A DNA stretch of 7,149 nucleotides from the NCBI GenBank assembly GCA_021796135.1, contig JAJYOQ010000163.1, positions 1,223 to 8,371 on the forward strand. Reading direction: 5' to 3'. This document shows, in pieces, positions 5,890 to 7,149 of this stretch (positions are counted from its first letter, which is position 1; each line of letters opens with the position of its first letter). Source of the DNA: Bacteroidota bacterium. GTDB lineage: Bacteria; Bacteroidota; Ignavibacteria; Ignavibacteriales; Ignavibacteriaceae. The position numbers and the translations under genes were made by a program. The notes under the pieces are model-generated. The model had not been told where the DNA came from and made no database searches. It worked only from the letters and a program-made list of their open reading frames with translations.

Positions 5890-7095
5890 ATGAAAGTACT
5901 TGTATTAAATTGCGGAAGCTCATCAATTAAGTATCAGTTCTTTGATACGGTTGAGAAAATAGCATTAGCCAAAGGGGTTGTTGAAAGAATCGGAATGAGC
6001 AGCGCAGTCCTTTCTCACTCAAGATATGATGGTGACGGAATAAAAATAGTCGGCGAAATTCTTGACCATTCTATTGCAATAGAATATGTGCTCGGCGTTA
6101 TGTTAAGTAAAAATCATGGTGTTATAGAAAGTAAAGAAGATATTGAAGCTGTCGGTCATCGGGTTGTGCATGGAGGCGAAACATTCACTGACTCAATTCT
6201 AATTACTGATGATGTTATGCAGGTACTTCAAGAAAATATTGAATTAGCGCCTTTGCATAATCCGCCTAATATTAAAGGTATTCAAGCGGTAAAACGAATT
6301 TTACCTAATGTTCCTCAATGTGCTGTGTTTGATACTGCTTTTCACACAAAAATGCCCATGAAATCTTTTTTATACGGTATTCCTTATGAACTTTATAAAA
6401 AGCATAAAATCAGAAAATATGGATTCCACGGCACATCACATTCCTATGTTGCACATAAAGCGGCGGAAATTTTAGGTAAAAATTATAATGAATTAAAAAT
6501 TGTTACTGCTCATCTCGGAAATGGATGCAGTATGGCTGCTATTAAAAATGGAATATCTATCGATACTTCTATGGGCTTTACTCCGCTTGAAGGTTTGCTA
6601 ATGGGAACAAGAAGCGGTGACCTTGATCCCTCGTTAATTCTATATATTATGGGCAAAGAGGGATTATCCTTAAATGAAGCAGGTACTCTGCTAAATAAAC
6701 ATAGCGGCTTAATCGGCATCAGCGGTGTTAGCAGCGATATGAGAGAATTGATTACCGCAATTAAAGAAGGTAATAAACGCGCTCAAGTTGCTTTCGATAT
6801 TTTCTGTTATCGTATAAAAAAATATCTCGGCTCTTATGCTGCGGCTATGGGAGGAATTGATGCGTTTGTTTTTACCGGTGGTATCGGGGAAAATTCTGCT
6901 GAAGTCCGTGAAGAAGTTTGCAGAGATATGAGTTTCTTGGGAATTCAACTGGATGTTGAAAAAAATCTAAGGAAAGAAGAAGTTATTTCAATAGAAGGTT
7001 CTCGTGTTCCTATTTTACGTATCCCCACTAACGAAGAACTTGTAATTGCTTTGGACACAAATAAAATAGTAGAAGGATCTAAAGTGAAAAATTGA
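5890..7095 (+). CDS. ackA: Acetate kinase
   Basis: This 401-residue cytosolic enzyme of the ASKHA fold catalyses reversible transfer between acetyl phosphate plus ADP and acetate plus ATP, the substrate-level phosphorylation step of acetate fermentation. Residues matching the characterised Methanosarcina enzyme are all present: N7 in NCGSSS, R91 in GHRVVHGG, H123 in PLHNPPN, D148 in VFDTAFH, H180 in GFHGTSH, R241 in GTRSGDLDP, the GGIGENS nucleotide loop (330-336) and the glutamates of TNEEL (380-384). Length is normal (Escherichia coli is 400). Phosphotransacetylase (pta), the usual partner, is not in the window and would lie beyond its right edge if adjacent. The dehydrogenase 32 bases upstream suggests co-transcription. 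Caution: the final Asn codon and the TGA stop lie in 7090-7149, an exact inverted copy of part of this gene, so the native C-terminus is known only through K400. Confidence 0.96.
   Translation: MKVLVLNCGSSSIKYQFFDTVEKIALAKGVVERIGMSSAVLSHSRYDGDGIKIVGEILDHSIAIEYVLGVMLSKNHGVIESKEDIEAVGHRVVHGGETFTDSILITDDVMQVLQENIELAPLHNPPNIKGIQAVKRILPNVPQCAVFDTAFHTKMPMKSFLYGIPYELYKKHKIRKYGFHGTSHSYVAHKAAEILGKNYNELKIVTAHLGNGCSMAAIKNGISIDTSMGFTPLEGLLMGTRSGDLDPSLILYIMGKEGLSLNEAGTLLNKHSGLIGISGVSSDMRELITAIKEGNKRAQVAFDIFCYRIKKYLGSYAAAMGGIDAFVFTGGIGENSAEVREEVCRDMSFLGIQLDVEKNLRKEEVISIEGSRVPILRIPTNEELVIALDTNKIVEGSKVKN
6139..6198 (+). repeat. Left arm of a 60-base perfect inverted repeat (inside ackA)
   Basis: This segment encodes acetate kinase residues D84 to I103, including active-site R91. 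Its exact reverse complement occupies the last 60 bases of the window. As it is required coding sequence in its normal place, this arm is the original and the terminal one is the copy. The arms are separated by 891 bases (6199-7089). Confidence 0.95.
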
Positions 7096-7149
7096 GTCAG
7101 TGAATGTTTCGCCTCCATGCACAACCCGATGACCGACAGCTTCAATATC
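7090..7149 (-). repeat. Right arm of the 60-base inverted repeat; probable fold-back chimeric end
   Basis: Read on the minus strand, these bases match 6139-6198 without a mismatch. Identity stops at 7089, where A on the + strand (T on the minus) meets C6199. The match continues to the last base, so it is cut only by the window edge and could be longer in the source molecule. An internal ackA segment in reverse directly at the end of ackA has no biological use I can name and looks like a template switch during amplification or an assembly error. Confidence 0.9.

Noticed and set aside
6510..7145. Three minus-strand ORFs of 66-79 codons at 6510-6719, 6709-6948 and 6945-7145
   Set aside because: All antisense to acetate kinase coding sequence; the last also runs into the inverted copy at the end of the window.
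6139..7149. Invertible (phase-variable) segment bounded by the 60-base inverted repeat
   Set aside because: One arm is the acetate kinase active-site coding sequence and no recombinase gene or recombination site is nearby; inversion would destroy an essential-type metabolic gene.

Overview
This is an AT-rich window with four co-directional + strand genes, a divergent recQ, and damaged-looking ends. Gene starts mostly lack Shine-Dalgarno sequences. The helicase type (RecQ with HRDC and extra C-terminal helix-turn-helix) and two small end fragments (a rhomboid-tail domain and a DUF4296-like tail) suggest the Bacteroidota/Ignavibacteriota lineage, possibly Ignavibacteria. That placement is inference from protein families and composition, not from a marker gene.

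Layout. Bases 1-284 hold two gene fragments pointing away from each other: the C-terminal part of a minus-strand rhomboid-type protein and the C-terminal tail of a + strand DUF4296-like protein. Each lacks its 5' part. A complete recQ (244-2877, minus) follows and overlaps the DUF4296-like tail by 41 bases at their 3' ends. A 246-base AT-rich intergenic region with two mutually exclusive hairpins separates recQ from the divergent + strand cluster. That cluster is an ABC transporter ATPase (3124-4065), its ABC-2 type permease (4062-4871, ATGA overlap), a 3-hydroxybutyryl-CoA dehydrogenase-like enzyme (4922-5857) and acetate kinase (5890-7095).

Function. RecQ acts in DNA repair and recombination. 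The ATPase and permease form one exporter-type complex of unknown substrate. The dehydrogenase and acetate kinase are central carbon and fermentation enzymes: acyl-CoA redox chemistry, and ATP production from acetyl phosphate. The short gaps suggest co-transcription of the four + strand genes, but no functional link between the transporter and the two enzymes is visible.

The most striking observation is structural. The last 60 bases (7090-7149) are an exact reverse-complement copy of 6139-6198, inside ackA itself, and the stop codon of ackA lies within that copy. The left end shows a comparable break, with two truncated genes joined with their tails outward. Together these look like inverted (fold-back) chimeric joins at both ends of a contig, as seen in whole-genome-amplified or misassembled DNA. 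I did not find a convincing novel biological system here; the core of the window is ordinary housekeeping and metabolic sequence.
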